Assembly (NCBI GenBank): GCA_037043015.1
Contig: CM073330.1
Span: forward strand, 5,419,263-5,483,262
DNA length: 64,000 nt
Direction: 5' to 3'
From: Bryum argenteum
Lineage: Eukaryota > Streptophyta > Bryopsida > Bryales > Bryaceae
The position numbers and the translations under genes are program-made. Below the pieces are notes generated by a model, which saw nothing but the letters and a program-made list of their open reading frames with translations, was not told where the DNA came from and ran no database searches. This document shows positions 11,886-25,900 of the stretch, piece after piece. Position 1 is the stretch's first letter; each line of letters starts with the position of its first letter.

Positions 11886-13370
11886 GAGACTAGTGATTGA
11901 ACTCTAAAAGTAGCAAGGGAAGAGGGACTGTTGAATTAGCACCCTTCTAAATCAACACCCTTCCACAACAATCTTATTAGATGTCGATTTTAAATTCCGC
12001 CCGCCATCACATGAAGACAAAAGTTTAAGAGTATCTGAAATGAAAAACTCCGAGATTACCAAAAGAGAGGCTAGTATCTTCTAAAAGGCGGACTAAAATC
12101 TCCCAAAAATGATGCTAAATCTAAAAACAGTCAATGTAAGTGGAATGAACAATGTCTAAGTGGGATTTGGCTAGGTAGCTTGGCATGTAGTAGGGCTAGG
12201 AAAGGCGCTACCTTTGCTAAGTCAAGACCTCTCTTTTGAGGGCAATCAAAGGTAGTATATGGAAGAGCCACTATATGCTCTGGTTCAAGTTGTCTTTATT
12301 CATTCAATTAATACACTAATTAGTTACAATAGCAATAATAACAGCCTTCTAAAATAGGTAATTTTTGCCCCAAAAATTTGCTTAAACTCTTTGCAAGAAG
12401 GAAAAAATTGTCTACAACTTCAAACATTATGATCTCACAAAAATTAAGATCTTAGAATTAAGATTTCCATATACATGTATAAGTTGGCCAATATATTTCA
12501 TCATTCCAATCCTCAAAATACATCATAAATTGAAACTTTACCTTCTATTGAAAAAGGGCATAATTTTTGAGTGTGGATTGTCAATTTAAAGTGTCAAAAT
12601 CAACGAGTTTTGAGCACTCGAGGGATTAATAATACTCATATTATGCCTCAGAGTCAAAAAAATATAGAACTTGTGGTCAATATTCAAAAGCACATAATCA
12701 ACGCATAAAGGTCCAAGCTTTTTTTGGATCTCCATACTCAAAAATTGCGATTCTTGACCACCTTGTGGAGATAGAGGTAAGTCAAAAAAATTAACAAGTT
12801 TAAAGAATTTTCAACCGTAAGATCTCAAAGGAAACTACGATTAGAAATACCATGCCAAATATCAAACGATGGATTTGCACCAATTGTAAGATCGTAGTGT
12901 TCAAATTCGATACATAACTTTTCATACATTGAGCAAAGTGAGACTAGATGATTGTTGCCCAAAGTTGCAAAGTCCCATTTTGCGTTTTCTCAATCTTTAG
13001 GGATTGAACATTCATAAGACACAAAATTTTTAATATAAAAAGAATCCAATCATACAAACAAGTAAACCTACCTGAACTCCTCAAACGAGATAATCCAAAG
13101 TATTAAGTTACTCTAACAATCTCTTCAATTAGTTAGAAGTAGGTTATGGGGAGGCTTGTAAGTGAAATTCCATGTTACTGGTAATTCTCAAAGATCCTAA
13201 CAAACTCAAACTAAAGTGAAGTTAACTAAAACAAAGGCTTAATACTAATTTACCGAGTAAGTTTTTTTTGCATGTTTTTTGCAATTGTTGCACTTGCCAT
13301 AATTGGAATTCCGATTCCCGCGCTACCGACCTGCCTGCCTCCAAGGCATCGTTCTTCATCAACCCCACTT
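11886..13370. other. AT-rich intergenic region
   Basis: I see no gene, RNA or clear repeat array. The region ends at the chosen start of TAF12 copy 3. The stretch from about 13300 resembles the upstream side of the other two TAF12 copies, so the promoter and 5' UTR probably begin near here. Confidence 0.4.
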
Positions 13371-15670
13371 ATGGTGCCATCGCCCAATCGCTCGAATGCC
13401 GAGCGCTCCTCCGGCATCCCTTATAATGCTGGCTATGGTGGCTATCCTGTCTATGGTGGATATCCTGGCTATGGCGAGTACGTGGTAATGCAGCAAGGTC
13501 CTGGGGAAGATCAGAGATTAGGGTTCCAAGCAGGAGCAGCAGGGTTTCCTCAACGGTACCAGCAGCAGCAGCAGCAGCAGATCGCAGCGATGGCGGGGCG
13601 GCCACCTTCTTCCGCAGGCGGAGGCGGAGCGGGCAATCCTCAGCTTTACAATCCGCAGCAGTTCGCAACTTCCACTGGGGCGGTAACTCCGATGATGATG
13701 GTTCAGCAACAACAGCAGCAACAGCAGAGGCCTGGACAGCAGCAGCAGCAGCTACAACAAAGAGCGACTCCCGTTGGACAACAACAACAGCAACAAATTC
13801 GTGCTGGCCCTTACCAGCAGCAGCAATACGTTCATCATATGCCCTCCGCCACGTCCGTGAATCAGGTCCGGCCCGGTCCTCAGGGGACTACTGGTGTTGG
13901 AACTCCGCATTACAGCAATATGTCGATGACGCAACAACAGAACATGCAGGTGCGTTGTTAGGGTTTGTTGCTTGTTGAATAAGCTCATTTTTGTGGCAGC
14001 AAAAACCTCGTACTTGGGCGTAGTTCTGTGTGTTAATCGGTTTGATACTTGAAATTGCCCTTTGTGATTCAGCCTCGAATCTGTCAGGAATTCGGGAAAT
14101 GTTTCGTTGAGTGTAGCTCCTGTCGGGAATCCGGTCAAATTTTGGTATTTAGTGTTGGAACATCTCTCTCATCTGCTTAACGATTGGTATAAAGTGCCGG
14201 AAAGTGTAGCCCCTGTATCAAATTCGGGTAGGTTAACGATTGGTACGGAGTGCCACCGAATGTAGCTCCTCTGTTTGATCCGTTAAACGATTTGAGCCCA
14301 ATGGTGGATGAGCATGATGTGAGGCGTAAAAAATTTGCTGCTTGGGGTTGAGAGGTATTGATGTCTCGTTGCCAAGATGGAAAGAAACGGGATCATGGAT
14401 TCACTCGTTTGCTTTGTGGTATCCAGCCGAAACACGAATTACCGACGGAACCGAATGTAGAATTGGATACGAAGCAGGAGATAATTTGTAGGCCTTTCAT
14501 GGTTAATATAAGCTAATAGTTCGATTCACTTTTCGCACATGTATGACCGCTTAATATCAAATTGTACTCATCACCGAATAGGTGCCAAGTTGAAACCTCG
14601 AGGATACCCTGAGAAAGTGGTATAGGCTTTCTCTCGAAAGCAGCAGTGTCCTCAGCTTAGAGCTAACCTGATTTGATTTCTGCCTGCAGGCTAGACAGAA
14701 GGCTGGTCAGGTGCAAACACCCTACATGGGAACATTGCCGCAACAAAACCTGGGAGCTGCAAGACAAGGTGTTCCTCTCACCACACAGCAGCAGCAGCAA
14801 CAACAACAGGTACAGCAACAACAGGCATTGCACACCCAACAGCAGCTCACTCAACAACGTCTTGGGACGCCACAGCAGCAGGCAATGGCTCGACAGACGC
14901 ATGGGCAACAGATGCTACAGAATCCAGGTAACACCATGCTTGCAAGGGCGTCGTCCACAGGGGCACAGATGCAGGGAGTAGCAACGCAGCAACCAATGTA
15001 CGCGATGGCTAAGACTCCTCAATATCAGCAACCACAACAGCCACAGCAGCAGGCACGACCACAGATGGTCCCGACGTCGCTGGCCACCAACAACCAAGCA
15101 AGACCAGGCACTCCTGGAGCAGCAGCTCAGCCACAAAATTCCCTGCCTTCATCAGCACCTGCTCCCACTGCTGCCAACACCGAGCCACTGGATGCAACAA
15201 GGAGCATTCTGAGTAAGCGTTCTATACAGGACTTGCTTGCGCAGATTGATCCTCGAGAAACGCTGGATCCCGACGTGGAAGACGTGATGCTTGAAATTGC
15301 AGATGATTTCATAGAGAGTGTGGCCTCGTTTTCTGTGAAGCTGGCGAAGCACCGGAAGTCAGATGTGTTGGAGGCGAAAGACGTGATGCTTCACTTGGAG
15401 AAGCACTGGAATATCAATGTGCCCGGGTTCGGTGGCGATGAGTACCGATCTTACAAGCGGCCGAGTGTGAGTGAAACGCACAAGCAGCGTCTTGCTGTGG
15501 TGAGAAAATCTGCAGCAGCTGGTCAGGCAGCAGCTGTTGACACGAAATCCACAAGCCTGCTTGCTTCTGCACCTGCCTCTGTGAATGCATCCACCCCTGT
15601 GAAGCCGGCTGGGGCCGCAGCTGCCTCGCCTTCGCCATCGCCAGGCATGCCCAGGATACCTCGGGTGTAG
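13371..15670 (+). CDS. TAF12: TAF12, TFIID/SAGA histone-fold subunit (intact copy 3)
   Basis: This is the intact member of the cluster. Two exons, 13371-13949 and 14690-15670, join in phase 0 (CAG/GTGCGT donor, CTGCAG acceptor), giving 519 residues. The N-terminal half is Tyr/Gly-rich, then strongly Gln-rich with several CAG/CAA tracts. The H2B-like TAF12 histone fold is at about residues 362-440, from RSILSKRSIQDLLAQI through EIADDFIESV and LAKHRKSDVLEAKDVMLHLE to NINVPGFGG. An Ala/Ser/Pro-rich tail follows. TAF12 dimerises with TAF4 or ADA1 and bridges activators to TFIID and SAGA. I chose the ATG at 13371 because it is conserved in all three copies; the frame is open further upstream to 13272, which would add 33 hydrophobic residues of no family resemblance. 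Copy 1 has an extra intron (2710-2890) where copy 3 is continuous, so an intron was lost here or gained there. Confidence 0.9.
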
Positions 15671-17109
15671 GGCCACTGGTTGGCATGAACATACGAGCAG
15701 GCTTGTGAATTTTGTAGGGACCGAGCTTTTTTTTGTTTTTGCAGCAGTTCAAATTGGATTGTTGCTTTGTACATTACGCATTCGGAAAGTTTTGATTACC
15801 CTTTTAGTATTGGTACTTTGCTTCCAACAGATTAAGAAAAGGAGGGTTGGAACAATCAGTCGATTGTAGCATGCTCTCCTTTCGATACATCATTGAGGTT
15901 TGTGATAATACCTCAGATTTGTTTACTCCGAGTTGGTTCATGCTTGCTCGTTTTACATTTCGTCTTTCATTTTGTTTGTTCCTTCTTTTTGGAATCAGAT
16001 GATCCTTGAATGTGAGGAGGATTCGACTTTTGTATTGAACGAAGTTTGAGGATGTGACATGTGGTGTGATACAAGATAGTGGTGGAGTAATGGTTAAAAT
16101 GTTTCTTCACACTATAGTTAACTATGAATTTTCTTAAACCCTTGTCTGACCCTGTGTCTGAAATTCTAAGGAACTACAGGGTTTAAGGTGTTGAAGTATC
16201 CAGAGTATCCAGAGGTACGGAACGGGCCGTTTCGGCTATGATCATCTCTGTGTATTCTCGACTCTGAAGCCTGAAGTTGCCTGTATTGTGGGTTGTAGTA
16301 TCTTGGGTTGCCGAAAAGACGTTGTGTGCTTCAAAATTCCTCATATTCGAGGAGATATTCACTAACAAAGTTTGAAAATACTGTTATTATGCTAATTTAT
16401 CCTTGAAATCTGCCAAAGAATCATTTTGATTGCAGTAACATCAAATATTCACTACAAATTGTGATTTTGCTTTCTTTCAAATTTTGTTTATTGTACATGT
16501 CGAAGGTACCAAGGGATGATTTCATAGTTAGATGTTCAATCCAACAATTTTTCATTTGCCTTTTGAATTACTTCAACATAACTCCATGTGAATAACTTCT
16601 TGAGGATTAAGAGTGATATGGCGCAACAATCACTCGACCTTGTCATATGGATATGCCTACGTAAGATTCAGTGAAGGGCAATAGGAGAAAACCTTTGAAG
16701 CTCCTTTTATCAATCAGCTACTGTGGGGTTTAGGGTTTAGGATTGTGAAAAAGCATCAGAATGTCTAGACACATTGATCAATGACTACGTCCACATGAAC
16801 TCGTTTGTTGCAAGTATGCTTAATAAGTGCAGTACGAGGAATTTATACAGATGGAGACAGATAATCACATGTCCAATACATTTATACCATGTCAAAATTT
16901 TACCGAGCACTTCAATGAAGATTCGTTTGGTATCGGTGACAAAATTGAAACATTTCATTTTCGTTTTGATTGCATGAAACAAAATCACTCTCGAATCTTT
17001 GATCTTGCTGGAGTCTTCACATCCAAAACCTCTGTACTGTGAAAGGAAGCTCGGTTGTGGTACTACGATACCAGTTCTCTTCGTGTGTAAGAAAATATAC
17101 TCAAGTACC
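15671..17109. other. TAF12 3' flank, then intergenic
   Basis: About 15671-16080 is the 3' UTR and flank of TAF12 copy 3, homologous in reverse complement to 1481-1914 and 5160-5535. From about 16080 to 17109 nothing coding is supported. It is also the 3' flank of the minus-strand gene that ends at 17110, so the two genes converge tail to tail. Confidence 0.6.
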
Positions 17110-20100
17110 CTATTTAGCAGGTGGATCGTCTTTGGATCCGGAGGTCGAGCCTTTCTCTTTCTGTTGAACAGTATCAGAAATGGCTTCAAGATGACCAAGC
17201 ACTTCTTTAATGTTCTGTTTGATGGTCCCTTGCATCTTCTCATCGAAAAACTCCTCTCCAGCAGCACCCTTCTTCTTTGCTGACCCGCCGCCCTCTTCAT
17301 CGGCTTTCTTTCTCTTCGCGGCCTCTTCATCGGCTTTCTTTTTCTTCGCGGCCTCTTCAGCTGCCCGTCGGGCTGCTTCGTCGGCCTCTCTTTTCTTTCG
17401 AGCCTCGTCTTCTGCTGCCCGTCGGGCTGCTTCTTCGGCTTCTCTTTTCTTTCGAGCCTCGTCATCTTCTGCTGCCCTCTTTCTCCTTGCCTCTTCTTCA
17501 GCTGCCCGTCTTGCCGCTTCATCTTCTTCCATTTTCTTCCGCCTTGCTGCTTCCTCCGCTTCTCTCTTTTTCCTTGCGGCTTCCTCCTCAGCCTTCCTCC
17601 TTGCTAATGCCTCCGGTGTTTTATCCGGACTCGTGATCTTCACTTTCGTATTTAGATCTTTGACATCAACGACGAAATCGCCCGGTTTTAATTGTTGAGA
17701 ATCAAGCTCAATGGTGAGATTTTCTAACCATTTGCTCACATCTACTTGTTTCTTCCTTAGTGCCTCTAACTCCTCACGGAGCCGTCGCGCCTCTGCTTCC
17801 AAATCTCTCCTTGGTCTAGCCGCACCAAATTCTAACTTATCCATCATGTCTATGAAAGTGTTTTCGGCATCACCTACATCTTTCACGAATGCATCTTGCA
17901 TCTCCTCGTATGCAGAATGATCGCCACCCGGGGATCCTATGTTAGCATGCGGTCTAGCTTGAGGTGAGCCGGATCCTGGTGCAGTCTCAACGAACGTGTT
18001 CATAGCTTTATTGACCGCTTTCAGGTACTGTGCTCGAATTGCATCGAAGTCTTTGTTGACAGTTGATGTTGTTGACCCTGAGCCGGGGGAGGACGGCGAC
18101 GTTGCCAAATCCGAGTCGCTATCGCTCTTTAAGTCTTTGAGTTTTCCCATTTTTGGACTTGATTTCTTTGTGCTCTTCGAAGAATCCATACCTGCCATTC
18201 CTGCTGCTATGGCTGCTGCCGTTGCACGATCGGCGTTTTCTTTTCGAACAATTCGAATTTGTTCACCTAATGCTGAAGTTTGTCTTTGTATCCGCATGCC
18301 TTCTTCTTTTTCCCGCGTTAACATGTTTTGGAGTACTAGTGTGTGACTCTCTAATTGTCCTGCTTTGCTGAGTGCATTTCTTGTGTTATATTGAGCGTCA
18401 ATGGCATCTGCTTTCGCTTGATCTATGTCTTTTTTCATTTGTGCTATAATATCTTTTGAGTTCTGTAACATAAATTTCAGTTTCCAGTAAAATCAGTAAT
18501 CATTAGGTGCGTTTGATGTTAATATAATTATAATGATCATTTATGAATCTTTTTAAAAATAAAATAAATTAAAGTTTCATGTTTATTGTTTTTATTTCCA
18601 AATAAGGAAACAATCGCAAAATAAGGGAAACAAACTTAATTTTTTATTTTCATTTCTCATCACTAGTAAACATATTGAAGTTAATATGAAGAAGATTGTC
18701 ATTTTAGCACATTGAAGCTAATATAGAGCTTCTTAGTTTTGCTTTTGAAGCCATACTAGGAAATTTTTTCTTTCCCTCTTTGCAGATATTTGAGATAGTT
18801 CCCCTATTTGTAAAATTTTTACAGAAGTGTTCCTTTTTATGATAATTCCTGAAAATTCTAAGATAATGAATCTATAGATTAAAAGTCATGATGTGGATAT
18901 AGTAAGGCTTACTTTTATTTGTATTTCTATTTTACTGATCTTGGCTTTTAATTTGGCTATGTTCTCTCGAAGTCGTACAACTCCATTGTTTTCAATGCAA
19001 ATTTTATGATAAAATACTCGTAATCGCCGAATCATTTTCTGCAATCTCCTTGTTTCTGATGCAAACACATCTCTTTCTGTAAAGGCTTCCTAAAAATGAG
19101 TTGAAAATTAGTCACCTTAAATACTCTCGAATAAATTATATATACAACCTTTAGCAATATTGCTTAAATTGTTGATAGGAGAAATACAAATAGAAGGGCA
19201 GTTTCATTAAATCAAGACTTACGGCAATATTTTTTCAATTAAAGAGGTATTTAAATTAAGAAATTTTTGGACTTAATATGTCTCTCGGGGTACAATTTTT
19301 TTTTGAACTAAAACTTTTTAAGCCAATTACAGGATGACATTTGTCAAATTTAGGTAACATTTATATAAGAATTTGAGAACATATGGTATAATTGAAAATT
19401 TCTTAAATTGAGACTTTTGGTAGTATCTCTTTAATCATGGCTATCAAAATTAGTGAGACGTTTTACGACCAAGAAAGTCTCTTTAGTTTTCAAGAATCCT
19501 AATCTATTGAATTTTCCCATTTAGAAAATATACCTTCGTAAATGAAACTCTTGTATCTCTTTTTAATATTTCAATTTCATCTCTTTGTATCGTCAAAATG
19601 TTGTAGCATTCTTGTTGTCTACACTTTAGACCTATACAAAATAAAAAATCATAAACTACTTCATAGGATAATCCATTACAAATAATGAATATTTTCCACT
19701 AGTAGAAAACTAAGTTCTATGCTTAGTCTACAACGACTTGAAGAATTATAAACCAGTCATGAATGGTCGTTTATTACTACCTACAGTCATAGTGGACTAG
19801 TTATAAACCTCATTTCTTTCACTAATGATTATAAAATAGAATATTAAAGTTTATATTTTATTCTATTATAATATAAAAATATAAAAGGGGATAATTTAGG
19901 ACACAATAAATATATTACTTTACCAAATTATAAATCTCAAGCATATTTGTGATGAATCTTGTGAGCAAATCTTGACTAAGGAGTCAAAAAATGATATAAA
20001 ATCTCACAAGTATCTTAGTTTGCATTGACGGAAAGGAAATAAGACCTAATATTCTAGCTTTTAGTTGAGATGGAGCCCCTGTCCTTGGAGCTTGCAAACC

Positions 20101-20874
20101 ATGTGCCGTTTCCAATTCTTGAATAAGCACTTCCATCCTACTGAGAATTGAGTAAACAAAGAAGATAATATTAGTTTAAATTTTGATAAATCTATTTGGA
20201 CTTTCATGGAAAAATTCTAGGATAATAAGTATACCTAGCAATTTGAACAAGATTTTTAAATTTATCATAGTGAGAAATATCCCAAATAAAAGGTATCTAC
20301 ATGATTATTGAACTAATGATTTTATATCAATCCAATGTACAACAAAATCTGCTATTGTTTTTTCTTTGTTGCATAGATACCTTTGTTCTTTATCAATGGT
20401 TTCATGATGTACTTTATGAAGTTGCAAATGGTACAATTGGTCACACAATGCTTCTTTTAAAGCCAAACATTCTTCTAGCAATGATTCTTTGTCTCGAGAA
20501 GTTCCTTTCATTCTAGATTCTATAGCTTGCAACATACTTCTCTCTGCAACTGCTTCTGCAATTTCAGCTGCAAGTTCTTCTGCATTGTGATTTTCACCTA
20601 GTATATCAAGTGTTTGTTTTGCTGAAGTTTCGTGAGTTGATTCTGAACCATGTTGTAAACTTTTTCGTCTTTGGTTAGCACTTCCTGTCCTTTGTGAAAC
20701 TCTTCTTTCAAGAGGTTGAGTAGGACCATGATGTGTATTGGGTCGCTTTTGAGGAGCTGGGATTTTCAAAGGACCAAAATCAGATGGCCTTCGAGCAAGC
20801 TCTGTAAAAGATGCTTGCCTCCCACAACAATTGCAATTTGAATGGTGCGGAAGCTGTATATTATTTTTTGTCAT
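17110..20874 (-). CDS. Unrecognised Cys-motif / coiled-coil protein, paralog A
   Basis: I do not recognise the family. Five exons, 20874-20381, 20137-20046, 19631-19534, 19089-18913 and 18462-17110, join with consistent phases (2, 1, 0, 0) to give 737 residues. Exon 1 starts with a CNCCGRQASF motif (three Cys near the N-terminus), then a basic/Pro segment and an acidic helix. Exon 4 encodes a long basic helix (ETRRLQKMIRRLRVFYHK). The last exon has predicted coiled coil, a Ser-rich middle, then a long Ala/Glu/Lys/Arg charged helix built of repeats such as EEARRKRAAEDDEARKKREA, and ends with a conserved IKQNIKEVLGHLE segment. There is no signal peptide or membrane segment. The gene at 22925-26476 has the same exon plan and motifs. 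A structural or cytoskeletal role is possible, but that is only a guess from composition. The repeated charged DNA at about 17380-17520 has near-duplicate units. Confidence 0.85.
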
Positions 20875-22570
20875 TTTTTCTTAATTTACCAAATAATATA
20901 AGCTATTCCCAGTTTCCTGGAACTTACATCCTTGCAATTCAATACGAATAAAAAGAATTGATATAATATTTGTAGCATGATTGCAAATTTGTGTGATTTT
21001 CAAGATTTCAAATTATATTCTTGTAAAAGGAGTGAAAAAAGTGACATTTGAAGTGTATCACATAGTGTCTTCCAAAGTGCTTTTTATAGATTTGTTGAAT
21101 CATTGATGTTGATACTCTTGTTCGTTTATCAACATATCTAAACATCAACTCTGTACAATTTTTTAAGTACATTATAAACAATGTACAATGACCAATACCA
21201 AAAACCTTATGGTTTTAAATTATATTTCTATTAAGATTTGATTTAGCGACCACGTAAGTAAAATGAGGTTTATCTTGCTAATTCAAGTATTAAGTTGTTT
21301 GCAATACACACTTGTCTTATCTGTCTTTAGATCCTTAGAATGTAAACACAGAATTCTTCAATTGCAACAATATTCAACATGTGTGCTATAACTTCTTTGT
21401 GTCTGATATGAATCCTATCTATCATTCTTGTTGAGTGGTATATTGATTAGTCATATAAGTCTTGAGAAGTAAAATTTGCAAAAAGGTTTTACATGATAGT
21501 ATACTGTTCATCAAGTTTCTCATAATGTTTTTTACAATGTAAATATGAGACTAAAAGATACAAGTAAGGAGTGAGGTTCTTGTCAAGGTTTATCTTAAAA
21601 CTAATCTAATTTACATCTTCCTAATAGAAACAAGAGTGAAGCGTGAACGGTTGTTGAAATTAACATCGAAGAATCAATAAGGATGAAATGATAACATTAT
21701 AGGAAGTCTCAAAAAATACCAAAAACTTTCTATGCTTTACCTTTTCATATCTTAAATTTGATATCTCCGTATTTCAACAGTTTTAAGGATTTTATAGATC
21801 AATATATGAATTGTGGAATACTATTGTTTGTCTTAGACAATCTAAAATACTTCTTTCAGTGAGTACATTTTGAATAGAAGCTCGTATGTTTTAATTTCTT
21901 TTTTGTACAATTATGAAATAAATAAATTAAATCAATCGTTTAACATTAGACTCTTAAAGATGCCACAATTATCATACAAAAGTCATGATTTATTTCAAAC
22001 CCATCCCTTTTCTTTTATCCTTCTTATTATCTCACATAGAATGTATTAATATATGTATAAGCTTAGAATAATTTGAATATATATAGCAATTTACAAAATT
22101 CTGATTCCAATAAATATTACATAGTCTTTGAATCAAGAAGTCTCTTCTAATTAAGAATTATCTAAAGTTAAACTAAAAAAAACACCCACCAATTTTGGGC
22201 AGCGCACCTTTTATGTATATACACTTAGAGTCTAAAATTATCAATTTAATTTTCAGTTTACTTTGTTAAATTTTCAAAGTGCTTAGTTTTGAGCAAATAC
22301 TATTCACATAAAGGAAAGTGATTAAAAAAATAACATAAGAACAAACCTCATTATAATTTGACTTCAACCAATCAAATAGAGACTTTTCATTGGAGGATCC
22401 TATTGTAAATGACACAATAAATGTGTGAGCTTTATGGAAGGACGTCATCAAGGGATCACTCCATAATTCAAATATATGACCCCTTTGTATTGTTTAAGCC
22501 TTGATGATAAATTTTTTATACTTTTGTACATAGTTAATTGAAAGTTCTAAAGTTGGTTCAATATGGCATT

Positions 22571-22609
<39 letters not shown>

Positions 22610-22924
22610 GAAAAAATAAAAAATAAAAAATAAAATGGTGATTTACTCTATAATCTCGACTCACTCTTACAAATAGTGAATCCTTCACTATTTGCCCGAT
22701 AGAAATCCTTACACTTAAGAGTACATGATGTACATTAACCTTTTGTGAAATGCCATAGTAAATCAATTCAAGGCACTAATGACTCATTCTATTATTCCAT
22801 CAAAGAATGATAAAACCAAGAGAAATCTTAGACATTCATGGAATTTTGTATGATTCACAAAAGAACTAAATACTTCAAATCCTCAAAATTGTTAATGTAT
22901 GAAATTAAGACATCTGATAGGTAT
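20875..22924. other. Intergenic spacer between the two paralogs, with an (AT)n microsatellite
   Basis: Very AT-rich. An AT dinucleotide run sits at about 22574-22605, followed by an A-rich stretch. The spacer should hold the promoter of paralog A (near 20875) and the 3' end of paralog B. No further gene, RNA or transposon is seen. Confidence 0.6.
22574..22605. repeat. (AT)n microsatellite
   Basis: About 16 uninterrupted AT dinucleotides. It lies beyond the 3' end of paralog B. Confidence 0.95.
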
Positions 22925-25900
22925 TTATTTCTTTGGTTGGTCAAGCTTATCCAAGATATCTTTAGCAGTCGATTCAGCAGTGCCTGAAACGGTAGCCTTT
23001 TGTTGAACAGATTCAGTGATGACTTCCAAATGGCCAAGCACTTCTTCAATGTTCTTCTTAATAATGTTCGTTGTTTTGTCATCGAACAGTCCTTTGCCTT
23101 TCGCAGCTGCCGACGATTCGGCAGCTGCAGCAGCGGCCGCAGCTTGTCTTGCAGCTGCAGCAGCTTTCTCCGCATCGGCTGCTCCCTTAGCTGCGGCTTC
23201 AGCATCTCGTTTCGCCTGCGCTTCGGCGTCAAGCGCCGCTTTCGCAGCATTTTCAGCAGCAGCTTTCTTTGCTGCTGCAGCTTCATCTTCTGCCGCTTTC
23301 AATTTCCTCGCCTCTTCTTCCGCAGCTCGTCGTTTCGCGTCTTCGGCGTCTTTCAATCGCCGCGCTTCATCCTCCGCTGCCTTTCTCGCTAACGCTGAAG
23401 GTCTTCTACCAGGGCTTGTAATTACAACCGTAGTTGCGGAGTCTTGCACATCAACTTCGTACTCGTGTGGCTTCATTATTTGATCATCAATTTGTACCGT
23501 TAGATTTTGCAAGAAAGCTTCAGTACTTGATGCTTTCTGCAGCGCTTCTTGTTCTGCAGCTAATCGTTTGGCTTTATCTCTTGCACTACGTTCCTTAGAT
23601 CGCGGTGATCCGAACGAAACTGTATTTATGGAATTCAAGAATCGTTGCTCGCTTTCACTAATTTCATCTTCGAAGCCGCTACGGAGAAGTTCATATTCGG
23701 AGTGAGCACCTGATGTCCCACCGGCGGGAGATCCCGCTCGAGATGCAGATCCGCTTTCTGCGAACTTCGTTGCTGCAGTTTTGATTTCTTTCAAGTAGGC
23801 CTCTTTTGCTCCAGCAAGTGCTTTAGCGTCTGCACCGCCTTTACCGCCTTTCTTTCCTTTCTTGCCGCCTTTACCATCGGAGTCGGCATCCGAACCATCG
23901 CCATCGGATCCTAGTGAAGAAGCGTCTGATGCTTGTGAAGCTAATCGAGATGCGTTGGCAGCTGCTTTCTCAGCTCTCCTCGCGTCTGCAGCCGCTTTCG
24001 CAGCTGCTGCGTCTGCATCTGCTTGAGCCTGTGCAGCTGCCATTTTTGCCGCAAGTTCCCGATCTGCATTCTCTTTCTTGACGTTGCGAGTTTGTTCTGT
24101 CAAAGCAGAGTTTTGAGCGTGGATTGCTCTTCCTTCTTCTTTTCCTCGAATTAGCATGTCTTTCAACACCAGTGCATGTGATTGGAGCTCGTCCGCTTTG
24201 TAGTTTGCGTTTCGTGCTTGTTTTTGAGCTTGAATTGCATCGTATTTTGCCTTATCAATGTCCAGTTTCATTTGATCTATCAAGCTCCTCTTCTCCTGTA
24301 CATAAGCAGTTGAATGTGAACTTTTATTTGTTTACTGTTGTTTTATAAGTTAAGAAGAATGTTTTACATTGAGTTCAAACATGTTCAACAAAGTCAAATT
24401 AATATGTAAGTTCTTTATTTTTTGGATTATAGTATCATGACTATCTTACTTTGAGGTTTGTTTCCAAGTTTTTAATTTTGATGATCAACTTTGCAATATC
24501 TTCTCGTAGACGAGCAACTTCATTATTCTCAACACACACTTTGTGATAGAATGTGCGTAATCGTCGAACCATTTTTTGTAGTCGTCTAGTTTCTGTTGCA
24601 AATACGTCTCTCTCTACATCGGCTTCCTACAACATTGTTTATTCTCTCAATCAAAATGCATATAAATGTTTATAAGATACATTATGAAATTAGAGACTCT
24701 CAAATTTTTGATTTTGTCTATATTGGAATACTCTTACAATGATCAAATTAGAGGGAGACATTGTATGAATTGCAATACATGACTTACTTTAACTTGATTG
24801 TTTTTAGCATAGTTTAGTTATTATTGTAACATGAATCATTATGGTACGATATGGTAAATACAGTACCAATTTTGTTATTGATTTCTCTATTTGAGTAGTT
24901 TTTAGTTACGTAAAATATTTGTTTTGTATTACATTCTTTTTAATTGCCAAATTCTACTCATTCACTACTCTGCATACAACTCTTATGATTGCAAAGTACC
25001 TCAAAAAAAAAGGACGATGATGTAGATAATACATCATTGTACAACACTTTTTAAGCAAATGAAATTTATATGGTTGTTTTGAGGTCCTTGTTATAGGCAT
25101 TGAATGTAGCTTCCTTATCAAATACAAAAGAACTTGAGTTGATTCCTTGACATTTCTATACAAGAGACATAAACCTAGTGCAATTTCTTTTTTGGTATTA
25201 GAATTCCATTTTGTTTGAAATTGTGGTATTAATGAAGGCTCAAAAATACAATGTCTCTCCTTTAACCAATGTATTTTCCATGTAATGACGTATTGTATAA
25301 CTACCTTGACCAAACTTATTGTCAAATCAAAATAACTCAACGTTTACAAAAATATGCATATACAATCAATAATATGTGATTGCTTACATTAGTAAAAGAA
25401 ACGCGAGGATCTTTTCTTAAAGCTTCAAGGTCATCTCGTATTGTTGTTAATATTGTAAAGTATTCAACTTGTCTACATTTTAAACCTATATTCAACTTCT
25501 ATGTATGTGTTAAAAACATCAACCAATAGTTTGTGCCTATATTTATGAAAATTAGAACTTGTATTTTATACTTTTGGATGATAAATCATCTAAGCTTCTT
25601 ATGTAGCAAATAATCTACAATACTAATTTCAATTACATTTAGAAGTTTTGTAAATGCAACAAAGAACAAAGAATTATGATTCTTACATAAAATCTAGGTA
25701 CCTGCCTAAGAACTTGGCTTTAAGTCTAGAAGAACCTCCAGTTCGAGGAGCCTCCAATCCATTTGCCATTTCCAATTCTTCAATTGCAATTTCTATTCTC
25801 CTATAAGTCATCACGTTTCCGAATTACTTTATTATCTTCATCAATCATAAGGCTTAGAGATGGTGCTCCAAATAAGTAAAACTTGAATAGTTAAATATGT

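Noticed and set aside
16720-16745. Telomere-like tttaggg words
   Set aside because: Only two isolated words, not an array.
17210-17698. Ser/Ala/Phe-rich plus-strand open frame over paralog A
   Set aside because: It is the antisense shadow of the charged repeats of the minus-strand gene.
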